A stretch of DNA of 64,000 nt from Shouchella lonarensis (GTDB taxonomy: Bacteria > Bacillota > Bacilli > Bacillales > Bacillaceae_D): assembly GCF_900096965.1 (NCBI RefSeq), contig NZ_FMYM01000007.1, forward strand, positions 124,001-188,000, given 5' to 3'. Positions 18,048-25,907 of the stretch are shown one piece after another. A program made the position numbers and the translations under genes. The notes beneath the pieces are model-generated. The model was not told where the DNA came from, ran no database searches, and saw nothing but the letters and a program-made list of their open reading frames with translations. Every line of letters starts with the position of its first letter. Positions within the stretch are counted from its first letter, which is position 1.

Positions 18048-20387
18048 TTATTTCCATGCTTTAAAAAGTGGGCGGTTATTATGAACGTCCATGAAATCAT
18101 CATCACAAAAGCCGATAAAGTCAATTTTTTGGAAGCCTACTGCTTGCAGTTTTTCTTTCACTTCCTCAACATGGGTCGTGGCATTTCCTTCAAAAAGTAA
18201 AAGTTCTTTCGTAACATCTCCGAGTAACTGGTACATACGGTGAGGGTCTTTTACATGTGCTTCCATAGCAAGGCTGTATACAATATCATACGGTCCATCA
18301 ATCATTTGTGCTGTTAAATGATCGATGTCGCCTTGCTTAAAATGTACGTTGGTCAAATGATTTAGTGCTGCAACCTTTCTCCCCATGTGCACTTTGTTGT
18401 GATCAAATTCAATTCCTAGACTCATTTTCGGTTGTAATTTTTGAGACTCAAAAAGCATTCCGCCATAATGGCAACCTAGATCGAGTAATGTTTTTTCGCG
18501 TAAATCTGTTTGTTTAATCTCAAATTTCTTTAAGCGACGGGAGCCATCTCGTTGTGCCATTTGCGGTGTGACGGTGAGCTTTGGTAATGAAAATGAACAG
18601 TAAGGTCGTGAGAAACTATGTCGGTGTCTGCCTTCTTTCTTTTGAAAGTCTTGAGAGACTTGTGTGAGTTCATGAATAAGTGTTGTGCCTAATGTACGTA
18701 TAGCTTTGTCTAATGTTGCATGAAAGACACGGCTAATAGATAAAGGATGGGTATTTAAGAAGCCCATATTTTGTGTATTATAAGGACTAGGTAACCCTTG
18801 ACCTGTAATGTCATAGCTTTCAAGAAAAAGCGGAAGATGATCGTCTGGATATTTTATTAAGTATTCATAATCGATTAGTTGGACACCATTGTGGCAAAAG
18901 ATGTTTCGTGCGTGTATGTCACGGTGGGCGTATCCTTTAACATAAAGGTCTAAAATAACTGACATAATTTGCCCTAGCACTTCGTCTTTAGCCGATTCAG
19001 ATAGGACATGGGACAATGTGTCTAGTCGGTTATCCATTGCATACATGTCTGTTGTAAAAGAACGCTCGTCGCTTGTGTGCCATTTTGGTAACCATGAAAA
19101 CTTGGAGAAAACTTCTTGTGCCCTTTTTTCGTTGTGAAAGCATGCTGTTGCCTCTGGCGTATCTCGGAATTGTTTTTGAATGAAAGGGGTGCCCGATTTC
19201 AAAAATGAGAATGTGTCTGCGTGAAGTCCACGATGAATATGCAGGCGATCCTCTCCCGCTTGTTGCTGTTCAAAGCTTTCCTGTGGTGATGTGAGATGAG
19301 TAGGCTCGGTGGTCAGTTTGGAAGCTGGATGCGCCGGTCCGCCTTGTTTTTTATAATACGCTGCTTGTTCTCTATGAAATTGCGCTTGTTTTAAGTCGCC
19401 AATTCCTTCGTAACAATGTGCAAGTTGGTGATGAGGAAGCCATGTATGGTAGATATTATCAGCAACAGACCAAGAATAACGGGCAGGTAATGGTTGTTTA
19501 TAAGCAGTTGTATACCAAAAGATGGCTGCTTCTACATGTCCTTGTTTTAAGAAATGTTCGCCCATTCGACAGCTGAAGGCGGGATAAGGGGTATCAAGCG
19601 ATAATGCTTTTAGCGTTAAGGGTAACTCTTTTTCCGGTTGTCCGTTCATGACATAACAAGTAGCGAGTTTGTGGAGTAGGAAGATTTTGTTTTCCAATGA
19701 GATCTCCGAGCTGTCCTGACATTTCTCAAAATAAGTGATCGCCTTATCATACTCTTTGTTCACGACACACTCTCTAGCGTAATGAAACATATCAGAAACG
19801 TTTAAGTCGTAACCTTTTGCTAGGTGGCGTTCATAAATGTCAATGTTTCTTCGTGAAGGTGCCCCATTAGGATTGCTCATTTCTTTTGTATGAGTAACAA
19901 TGATGTCTGAATTAAAATACTGGTACTGTTCGTCAATGGATAAGTCTTCATGGACAATGCCTTTCCACGTGAATCCTTTTTCTCGCTTCACTAACCGTAA
20001 ACGGGTCGTATGAGAAGTCGCATTTGAATCAAAGCCGTGTAGCATTTGGTATTTCATTGCGACTGCATCAACGTGTGACGGTAAAGATGATTTTAACTCA
20101 ATTAGTTTCTTCTTTTCACGAGGCGTCAGCACGTCATCTGCATCAAGCCAAAAAATGTATTCTTTTGTGGCGTAACTAAAGGAAGCATTACGTGCAGCAG
20201 CAAAGTCGTCAATCCATTCAAAATCATATACGTGTGAGGTCCATTTATGAGCGATTTCCTTTGTTCGGTCTGTAGAGCCAGTATCTACAATGATAATTTC
20301 ATCAGGAACGCCCTCAACTGAAGAAAGGCATTGATCCAGTGTATGTTCCTCGTTTTTTACGATGAGACATAAGCTAATTGTAATCAT
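18048..20387 (-). CDS. Glycosyltransferase-TPR-kinase-methyltransferase fusion protein
   Basis: A 779-residue four-part protein. Residues 1-170 are a family 2 GT-A glycosyltransferase (ISLCLIVKNEE, VDTGSTD at 34-40, LDADD at 81-85). About 195-345 are TPR-like helices. A Gln/Pro/Thr linker (350-380) leads to the same kinase fold (HRDIHARN 488-495, LIDYE 504-508) and a C-terminal methyltransferase (LLDLGCHYGGM 634-644) ending RPLFKAWK. The start follows AAAGGAG at correct spacing. It is the first gene of the operon. It probably adds a sugar and then phosphorylates and methylates it or a neighbouring group; this is inference. I know of no characterised protein with this architecture. Confidence 0.8.
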   Translation of the reverse strand: MITISLCLIVKNEEHTLDQCLSSVEGVPDEIIIVDTGSTDRTKEIAHKWTSHVYDFEWIDDFAAARNASFSYATKEYIFWLDADDVLTPREKKKLIELKSSLPSHVDAVAMKYQMLHGFDSNATSHTTRLRLVKREKGFTWKGIVHEDLSIDEQYQYFNSDIIVTHTKEMSNPNGAPSRRNIDIYERHLAKGYDLNVSDMFHYARECVVNKEYDKAITYFEKCQDSSEISLENKIFLLHKLATCYVMNGQPEKELPLTLKALSLDTPYPAFSCRMGEHFLKQGHVEAAIFWYTTAYKQPLPARYSWSVADNIYHTWLPHHQLAHCYEGIGDLKQAQFHREQAAYYKKQGGPAHPASKLTTEPTHLTSPQESFEQQQAGEDRLHIHRGLHADTFSFLKSGTPFIQKQFRDTPEATACFHNEKRAQEVFSKFSWLPKWHTSDERSFTTDMYAMDNRLDTLSHVLSESAKDEVLGQIMSVILDLYVKGYAHRDIHARNIFCHNGVQLIDYEYLIKYPDDHLPLFLESYDITGQGLPSPYNTQNMGFLNTHPLSISRVFHATLDKAIRTLGTTLIHELTQVSQDFQKKEGRHRHSFSRPYCSFSLPKLTVTPQMAQRDGSRRLKKFEIKQTDLREKTLLDLGCHYGGMLFESQKLQPKMSLGIEFDHNKVHMGRKVAALNHLTNVHFKQGDIDHLTAQMIDGPYDIVYSLAMEAHVKDPHRMYQLLGDVTKELLLFEGNATTHVEEVKEKLQAVGFQKIDFIGFCDDDFMDVHNNRPLFKAWK

Positions 20388-20436
20388 TAGGCAACTCCTT
20401 TCTGTCCCCATTCAAACACGCAATTATCATCTCAAT

Positions 20437-20466
20437 ATCATATGTGGAGGCTGCATGAATTATGAA
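20437..20466 (-). promoter_or_regulatory. Candidate sigma-E promoter of the glycosyltransferase-kinase operon
   Basis: On the minus strand TTCATAAT (20466-20459) and CATATGAT (20444-20437) are separated by 14 bases. They match six of eight positions each of the B. subtilis sigma-E boxes GTCATATT and CATACAAT, 50 bases before the start codon. The match is suggestive only. Confidence 0.3.
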
Positions 20467-20584
20467 GCGGCTATTTTAGCGAATAATTTTGTCTAGAAGT
20501 GTGGAAAATTTGCCGCATAGTTGTTCAAGGAATGGCTTGTTTTGTAGTATACTGAAGGAGGTCATGCGTAGAGGAGTGAGATAG

Positions 20585-21130
20585 GTGGAAAAGGATTTAC
20601 AAAAACCAGTAAAAAAGCGAAATTATCGTCCGGCAATTATTGTGATTTCAGTTGTGCTCATTGGTATTATTGGTATATTATCAGGGCTGCCTGGTGTAAA
20701 AGACTTTGATGCCTTTGATGTAACCATTTTGCCACGGACAAACGCGATTTTAAATTCATTTACGTTTTTGTTCTTATTAGCGGCACTTGTGTCGATAATA
20801 AAAGGGAAAACACAGTTACATCGGCGATTTATTTATGCCGCATTTGTGACCACAACATTGTTTTTAGTGACGTATGTTGCCCACCATTTATTGGCGGAAT
20901 CAACACCATATGGTGGAAGTGGCTTGATGGCTGCATTATACTATTTTGTGCTTGTGACGCACATTGTGTTGGCAGCTGTCATCGTCCCGCTTGCATTGAC
21001 GAGTGTCGCACGTGCGTGGAACATGGAACACGAACGCCATAAAAAAATTGCACGCTGGACAATGCCTATTTGGCTTTATGTTAGTTTCACAGGCGTGCTC
21101 GTTTATCTTCTAATCGCGCCTTATTACTAA
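20585..21130 (+). CDS. ctaM: DUF420 membrane protein, CtaM/YozB-like oxidase maturation factor
   Basis: A 181-residue protein with five predicted membrane helices and conserved histidines (HLHR-type segment at QLHRRF, AHHLLAES and THIVLA), typical of DUF420. The S. aureus member CtaM is required for activity of the heme-copper oxidase, so a role in assembling the caa3 oxidase encoded nearby is likely. The start is GTG after GAGGAGTGAG. It is separated from ctaCDEF by the 4.9-kb minus-strand island. Confidence 0.82.
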   Translation: MEKDLQKPVKKRNYRPAIIVISVVLIGIIGILSGLPGVKDFDAFDVTILPRTNAILNSFTFLFLLAALVSIIKGKTQLHRRFIYAAFVTTTLFLVTYVAHHLLAESTPYGGSGLMAALYYFVLVTHIVLAAVIVPLALTSVARAWNMEHERHKKIARWTMPIWLYVSFTGVLVYLLIAPYY

Positions 21131-21180
21131 TCTTGTGCCTTTAGCTAAAGGTGATTAACTTAACAGGAAAGGGTTTTTGT

Positions 21181-21657
21181 GTGAATGCTAAAGATGTGAT
21201 GTATACGGTAGTTGGGTTATTATTTGTTGTTTTCCTGGCGGGGTGTGGGATGAAGGAGCCAACGGATTTGACCCCTCTTTCTAAAGAAGATGGACAAAAA
21301 GTGGTCGATTTTGTGACGCAATATAAGAAGGAAATGATTGATGCGGTGAATAAGCGAGATGTGGACGAACTAGAAGAAACGTATTTTCTTCCAAATACAT
21401 CTTTCTCGCAGGCGTTTCACCGTTATGTAGAAGACTTGTCGAAACAAGCAGCAACAAAATCACTTGTCTCATTTGAAGTGGGCGGTGTTTACCGCGATCA
21501 AGAAGCAGGAGATTTGTTGGTAGACGTAGACGAACATGTAGTAATTGAAAGACCGAATGGTGAGCTGGAGGATGTGAATCGTTCTGTCCGTTATTGGATT
21601 GTAGAAGGATCAGAAAGTGAGTACCGTCTGTATACAATTATTGATCGTTCAAATTAA
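21181..21657 (+). CDS. Putative lipoprotein with an NTF2-like extracellular domain
   Basis: A 158-residue protein with a hydrophobic signal segment and lipobox FLAGCGM, so it is probably lipid-anchored outside the membrane. The rest resembles the NTF2-like domain found in TcaA/YvbJ-type proteins (acidic helical start, then beta strands with VIERPNGELEDVNRSV). A GTG start at 21181 after AGGAAAGGG removes ten residues from the longest reading frame. It lies 50 bases after ctaM, possibly cotranscribed. Function is unknown. Confidence 0.65.
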   Translation: MNAKDVMYTVVGLLFVVFLAGCGMKEPTDLTPLSKEDGQKVVDFVTQYKKEMIDAVNKRDVDELEETYFLPNTSFSQAFHRYVEDLSKQAATKSLVSFEVGGVYRDQEAGDLLVDVDEHVVIERPNGELEDVNRSVRYWIVEGSESEYRLYTIIDRSN

Positions 21658-21670
21658 ATGGTGCAAAAGG

Positions 21671-21703
21671 AAAAGGGGCTGTCAGCGGACAGCCCTCTTT
21701 TAA
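21671..21703. terminator. Bidirectional terminator
   Basis: The stem AAAAGGGGCTGTC / GACAGCCCTCTTTT lies between convergent genes, with A-run and T-run flanks on either side. Confidence 0.85.
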
Positions 21704-22062
21704 AGTTCTTGCAGTTCTTGCTCAATGGTTTTTGTAAGTGAGGTTAGCTTAGTGCGGCATTTGTCAAGCACTGCTTGTGGAAACGTCTCTTCACCATACT
21801 CTACACCGTGAGGGTAGTAGTATTTTCCAAGGATAGGCGTCATAAGTTTTACGGTAGTTGAAGGGTGTGGCATATCTCCTTTTACTGCATAAGCAGGAAT
21901 GCGCAAATAAAACGTTCCGTCGTGGTGGACAATTTTGTAGTCAAACATGACACGTTCATAGTCCCACTGTTCTGCATGGACAAACCCTAATGTTTCAGCA
22001 GCGTAATGGACAATAGAGAATGGCAGCTCTTTGTTTTCTAAATTCGTTTCAGTAAATTTCAC
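21700..22062 (-). CDS. YugN-like family protein
   Basis: A 120-residue soluble protein. The segment [16 protein letters not shown] and the following [13 protein letters not shown] match the YugN-like family of Bacilli. The start is GTG at 22062, preceded by GAGGGGG; the longer reading frame lacks a ribosome binding site. Function is unknown. Confidence 0.75.
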   Translation of the reverse strand: MKFTETNLENKELPFSIVHYAAETLGFVHAEQWDYERVMFDYKIVHHDGTFYLRIPAYAVKGDMPHPSTTVKLMTPILGKYYYPHGVEYGEETFPQAVLDKCRTKLTSLTKTIEQELQEL

Positions 22063-22135
22063 AGTCGTTCCCCCTCTTATTAGACGAAAATGTCTCATTC
22101 CTATCATAGTACGAATGGGCTTTGGATGCAACCTT

Positions 22136-22223
22136 CCAGAAGTCAGAAATCAGAATCCAATATTCAGATTGGAGGATTTCAAGGAAGCCATGTATCGTCG
22201 AGTGAACTTGCATCTGACTTCCG
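22136..22223. repeat. Degenerate CCAGAAGTCAG intergenic inverted repeat, copy in the yugN-thioesterase spacer
   Basis: CCAGAAGTCAGA (22136-22147) faces TCTGACTTCCG (22213-22223) with a nine-base perfect core. The inner part has a second small inverted pair TCCAAT / ATTGGA. Related copies occur near 1160-1516, 27133-27265, 42903-42971 and 60073-60175. Confidence 0.55.
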
Positions 22224-22249
22224 CCGATTGACCGCTGTATTTCGGTATG

Positions 22250-22813
22250 CTACATTCTTGCTTCTTCATGTGGTTTTCTTGGAATGACATAAAAAGTGCC
22301 AGTTGCCTTTGCAACAAGCCGGTTTTTATCGTCATAAGTCTCTCCTTCAACGACGACAAGTTGTCTCCCTGTATGGACAGTTCGTGCAACACAACGTAAC
22401 CGAGAGCCAAATCCTGGACGAATATAATGAATGTTTAGTTGAGACGTGACCGCAGCCAGATGGTTGGGCAATGATTGAACCGCACGTAAACCCATGGCTG
22501 AGTCTAGCAATGTTGCGGTAATGCCGCCGTGTACCATTTTTAATGGGTTATAAAGCAGTGGCGTGATGGGGGCTTGCAACTCAAATTCATCTTCATTTCG
22601 TTGGTCATGGGTAACATGGGTAATAGCAGAGAGGTACGTTTGGTGTTGATCCGCTTGTTTTTCCAGTAATCCATCGACAATATTTGAAAGGATGGTCAAA
22701 TCTTCTTTACTTGCTTTTGACATAAACGTTTGTATTTTACTTTTAAGATCCACGATGTGTTCACCTTTTTCAATCCACGTTGCGGTAGAAGTTTTGTTAT
22801 TACAAGTCATCAT
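22250..22813 (-). CDS. PaaI-type hotdog-fold thioesterase
   Basis: A protein of about 187 residues. The C-terminal two thirds are a hotdog domain with the signature KMVHGGITATLLDSAMG, where the HGG loop and the acidic residue are catalytic in PaaI-like acyl-CoA thioesterases. A 70-residue helical N-terminal extension precedes it. GAGGTGATC is followed by two adjacent ATGs; either may be used. The gene is alone, divergent from ylbD. The acyl substrate is unknown. Confidence 0.8.
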   Translation of the reverse strand: MMTCNNKTSTATWIEKGEHIVDLKSKIQTFMSKASKEDLTILSNIVDGLLEKQADQHQTYLSAITHVTHDQRNEDEFELQAPITPLLYNPLKMVHGGITATLLDSAMGLRAVQSLPNHLAAVTSQLNIHYIRPGFGSRLRCVARTVHTGRQLVVVEGETYDDKNRLVAKATGTFYVIPRKPHEEARM

Positions 22814-22972
22814 GATCACCTCTTTCATCGGTGTCGATTTTTATGTAGGTTGGAGAGATGTGCTTTATTCAGTGTAACAAAAGAGGAAAAAAGAAGCAAA
22901 AACCTCTGCACGTTTGCCTAGCTGTGAAGATATAATACACTGTATATTTTATTTTAGAGAGGGTGAATATTG

Positions 22973-23422
22973 ATGGATGCACAAGACAACCTCCATCCTT
23001 CCGTGCAAGCGTTTAAAAGTTTTATTAAAGCTCATCCAGGTGTGATGCGTGATATCCAATCAGGAAAAAAGACAATGCAAAATGTGTTTGAGGAATGGAC
23101 GATACTGGGTGAAGGTCATGAATATTGGCAGTCGTATAGACAAACAGAGGGAGAATATGCGCAAACTGACGCGCCAGAAGAACCCGAACAGCCTGAAGCT
23201 GAGGGTGCAGAAGAAGACGAGGAAGGTGCTGACAACGGTGAAATGATGGGACAGCTGCTTGGGATGATGAAGAAAATGAATGTGCAAGACTTACAAAGTC
23301 ATTTAGCACAATTCAGTGCAGTCCTCGGTAATATTCAAAATTTAGTGCAGACATTTCAAAAACCCACGGCGCCAACAGCTCGAAAAGAGAATGACTCACC
23401 ATTTTCTTTTCGGAAAGACTAG
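22973..23422 (+). CDS. ylbD: YlbD-like coat-associated protein
   Basis: A 149-residue protein with the YlbD signature in its N-terminal half (VQAFKSFIKAHPGVMRDI and EEWTILGEGHEYW), a central Glu-rich stretch and a methionine-rich helix LLGMMKKMN. YlbD is annotated as a putative spore coat protein in B. subtilis. A TTG codon directly precedes the ATG and could also serve as start. It begins the ylbD-ylbE pair, 12 bases apart. Confidence 0.8.
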   Translation: MDAQDNLHPSVQAFKSFIKAHPGVMRDIQSGKKTMQNVFEEWTILGEGHEYWQSYRQTEGEYAQTDAPEEPEQPEAEGAEEDEEGADNGEMMGQLLGMMKKMNVQDLQSHLAQFSAVLGNIQNLVQTFQKPTAPTARKENDSPFSFRKD

Positions 23423-23434
23423 GGGTGATGTATC

Positions 23435-23701
23435 ATGAGAGGAGACATTCGCAGGCGTTTACTAGAGGATGAGGAGTTACGCACATTTATGAGACATCAT
23501 CCGGTTTGGTATCGTTTGTTAGCGCGACAGCCAGCGCGTCTTGGAGAAATGGAACAAGAAGCCAAACGTTATTATGGAAAAACATTGCCTCAACGGGTAG
23601 AGAAGATGCAAAATAATGTGAATGTCATGATGATGCTCATGGAAATGATGAAAATGGGAAAAGGCACGCTTGAAGAGACGGTGCAATCACTTGTTCAATA
23701 G
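23435..23701 (+). CDS. ylbE: YlbE-like protein
   Basis: An 88-residue basic protein with FMRHHPVWYRLLARQP and a C-terminal Met-rich helix, matching YlbE. It follows ylbD directly and is probably cotranscribed. Function is unknown. Confidence 0.8.
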   Translation: MRGDIRRRLLEDEELRTFMRHHPVWYRLLARQPARLGEMEQEAKRYYGKTLPQRVEKMQNNVNVMMMLMEMMKMGKGTLEETVQSLVQ

Positions 23702-23714
23702 TTAAAGTGGAATG

Positions 23715-23776
23715 GCAAATCCCTCTAGAGGAAAACAATAAAAAAGTGTACAATGATGTTGTAAGGAGGGATTTGC
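23715..23776 (+). promoter_or_regulatory. Inverted repeat that can sequester the ylbF ribosome binding site
   Basis: An 11-bp perfect pair GCAAATCCCTC (23715-23725) and GAGGGATTTGC (23766-23776); the right arm overlaps the AAGGAGGG Shine-Dalgarno and ends immediately before the GTG start of ylbF. Confidence 0.45.
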
Positions 23777-24217
23777 GTGGTTGGGACAATGGATACAGTG
23801 AGAATGATGGCAGCGTCAGAGGACTTTTCACAAGTGATGTTAATGTCTGATGTATTCGAGCGGTATAAAATAGCACGTCAGCGTTTAAATGAGTGTGCAA
23901 CGGCTCAAGAAAAAATGAACCGTTTTGCGGTGGTGAAAGAAGCGCATGAAGAAGTACAGCGTTTTGGAAAGTATCATCCTGATTATGCGAAAGTTTCACA
24001 AGAAATCCGAACGGTGAAACGTGAATTAGATAAAGATCCAATCGTCATAGATTTCAAACAGGCTGAAGCTGATTTAGAAGCATGTCTAAATGAAGTAAGT
24101 GCCATTTTAGCGCAAGCGATTTCACCATCGATTAAGGTCCCGACGGGCAACCCGTTTTTTGATCAACGTTCCTGTAGTGGTGGCTGTAGTACTGGTAAAG
24201 CGTGTGGTTGTGGATGA
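23777..24217 (+). CDS. ylbF: YlbF/RicF, subunit of the RNase Y specificity complex
   Basis: A 146-residue helical protein of the YlbF/YmcA family. With YmcA and YaaT it forms the Fe-S cluster-bearing Y-complex, which directs RNase Y mRNA processing and affects competence, biofilm formation and sporulation. The C-terminal tail CSGGCSTGKACGCG provides four cysteines (133, 137, 143 and 145) suited to cluster binding. The start is GTG at 23777; ATG at 23789 is an alternative. Confidence 0.9.
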   Translation: MVGTMDTVRMMAASEDFSQVMLMSDVFERYKIARQRLNECATAQEKMNRFAVVKEAHEEVQRFGKYHPDYAKVSQEIRTVKRELDKDPIVIDFKQAEADLEACLNEVSAILAQAISPSIKVPTGNPFFDQRSCSGGCSTGKACGCG

Positions 24218-24328
24218 GTACGCAGACGATTTTTTATTTCATATGCAAAGGGCAGCAAGATTGTTTGTAAGTGATAAATAGCTATGATAGACTGTGTGAT
24301 ATAGCATAGGTAGGGGGCACAGGCGAGT

Positions 24329-24607
24329 ATGATAAGTCGGGATCGTCAAGGGATTGTTGTATGGTTAACGTCGTTAAAGTATGCGCGACAACTTCGCCGT
24401 TTTGGTCATGTTCAATATGTGTCCAAAAAGATGAAATATGTTCTTTTTTATTGTGACCAAGAAAAAGTAGCGGCAACGATGGATAAGATTGCCCCACTCC
24501 ATTTTGTGAAAGATGTGCAAGTGTCGATGCGCCCATTCCTTGCGACAGATTTTCAAAATGCGAAACCAGATAAAGCGAAAGAATATGACTACAAATTGGG
24601 TATTTAG
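24329..24607 (+). CDS. ylbG: YlbG-like protein (DUF2129)
   Basis: A 92-residue protein with the DUF2129 core RQGIVVWLTSLKYARQLRRFG and YVSKKMKYVLFYCD. It lies in the conserved ylbF-ylbG order. Function is unknown; it is small and soluble. Confidence 0.82.
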   Translation: MISRDRQGIVVWLTSLKYARQLRRFGHVQYVSKKMKYVLFYCDQEKVAATMDKIAPLHFVKDVQVSMRPFLATDFQNAKPDKAKEYDYKLGI

Positions 24608-24660
24608 TTGAAGTAGCTCAAGACCATGTGGTGTAAGCTGTTCTTGCTCTTTACGAAAAA

Positions 24661-24689
24661 AAGGCGCCTCTTATAAGGAGAGGCGCCTT
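24661..24689 (-). terminator. Hairpin downstream of ylbG, with T-run on the minus strand
   Basis: The perfect arms AAGGCGCCTCT / AGAGGCGCCTT have the A-run on the left side, so a classical terminator is formed only when read leftwards. Rightwards no T-run follows. It may block antisense transcription or work weakly for ylbG. Confidence 0.5.
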
Positions 24690-24738
24690 GCCATGATGTT
24701 ACATGGCTATGGGAGAGGAGAAACCGGAGGAAGAACTT

Positions 24739-24804
24739 ATGGGGAAACGTAAGTCTTCTCTGCGGTTGTCGCAACACATTCTGTGCTGCTACTCGTCAGT
24801 ATAG
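24739..24804 (+). CDS. Possible 21-residue small protein or leader peptide
   Basis: An ATG with GGAGG eight bases upstream opens a 21-codon frame (MGKRKSSLRLSQHILCCYSSV) ending in TAG, in the 264-bp spacer between ylbG and rsmD. A small hairpin ATGTA...TACAT follows. No homologue is known to me; it may be chance. Confidence 0.25.
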   Translation: MGKRKSSLRLSQHILCCYSSV

Positions 24805-24871
24805 ACGCATGTATTTATTTTTATACATGTAAGAGTGCTGGGGTTAAAAATGACAGTAGATGGGTGATCGT

Positions 24872-25459
24872 ATGAGAATTATTGCAGGTGTGCACAAGGG
24901 ATTGCGTTTAAAGGCTGTTCCCGGGAGTGGCACCCGTCCGACGACGGACAAAGTGAAAGAAGCGCTCTTTAGTATGATTGGGCCTTTTTTTTCTGGTGGA
25001 AAAGCGCTTGATCTTTACGCTGGTAGCGGCGGGCTTGGTATTGAAGCGTTAAGTCGAGGAATGGAAACGTGTGTCTTTATTGATAGCGCAAAACAAGCGA
25101 TTGAAACGATTCACACGAATTTATCACATACTAAGCTGATTGAACAAGCCGAAGTGTATCGAAATGATGCTTCGAGGGCATTACAAGCGTTAGCGAAGCG
25201 GGATGTGCAATTTTCAATTGTGTTTCTTGATCCCCCTTATGCGAAACAATCGCTTGAAAAGTTGTTGTCGTCAATAGCGGAGTACAATTTGTTAGCTGAT
25301 GAAGGTATTGTCGTGTGTGAGCATGATCGCGCTGTTTCTCTACAAAAATGTGTTGGTACGCTTGTGTGCCACCGTGAAGCGTTGTATGGACAAACAGTCA
25401 TATCGTTATATCGAAAGGAGAAAAAAGATGACACGTGCGATTTGCGCAGGGAGTTTTGA
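24872..25459 (+). CDS. rsmD: 16S rRNA (guanine966-N2)-methyltransferase RsmD
   Basis: A 195-residue SAM-dependent methyltransferase that modifies G966 of 16S rRNA. Motifs are RPTTDKVKEALF, LDLYAGSGGLGIEA (SAM binding) and the catalytic DPPY. The start MRIIAG follows GGGTGATC; an ATG four codons upstream is less likely. It overlaps coaD by 32 bases, the usual rsmD-coaD arrangement. Confidence 0.95.
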   Translation: MRIIAGVHKGLRLKAVPGSGTRPTTDKVKEALFSMIGPFFSGGKALDLYAGSGGLGIEALSRGMETCVFIDSAKQAIETIHTNLSHTKLIEQAEVYRNDASRALQALAKRDVQFSIVFLDPPYAKQSLEKLLSSIAEYNLLADEGIVVCEHDRAVSLQKCVGTLVCHREALYGQTVISLYRKEKKDDTCDLRREF

Positions 25460-25907
25460 TCCCGTCACAAATGGACACGTTGATTTGATTACCCGTGCCG
25501 CAGCGATGTTTGATGAAGTCGTTGTAGCGGTGCTCATCAATCAACAAAAGAAACCGTTATTTACTATAGAAGAAAGAATAGACATGCTAGCACAAGTGTT
25601 AAAAAGTAGACCGAACGTCATCGTTGAATCATTCGATGGGTTACTCATCGATTATGCCCGATCAAAACAGGCTACGGTCATTGTAAGAGGGTTACGTTCC
25701 GCGACTGATTTTGATTATGAAATGTCGATTGCCGCGTTGAACCGTCACTTAGCACCCGAGATTGACACGGTTTGTTTAATGACGGATCCAAAGACAGCGT
25801 TTATTAGCTCTAGTATCGTGAAAGAAGCGGCAACTTATCAGTCAAATATATCCGCGCTTGTGCCGGCACCAGTTGCAGATGCACTCGGAAAAAAGTTTAA
25901 TGTTTAG
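25428..25907 (+). CDS. coaD: Phosphopantetheine adenylyltransferase
   Basis: A 159-residue enzyme for the penultimate step of coenzyme A synthesis (4'-phosphopantetheine plus ATP gives dephospho-CoA). GSFDPVTNGHVDLI holds the nucleotide-binding TxGH motif, and ISSSIVKE is the second signature. AAAGGAG precedes the internal ATG. Its stop overlaps the stop region of convergent ylbJ by four bases. Confidence 0.97.
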   Translation: MTRAICAGSFDPVTNGHVDLITRAAAMFDEVVVAVLINQQKKPLFTIEERIDMLAQVLKSRPNVIVESFDGLLIDYARSKQATVIVRGLRSATDFDYEMSIAALNRHLAPEIDTVCLMTDPKTAFISSSIVKEAATYQSNISALVPAPVADALGKKFNV

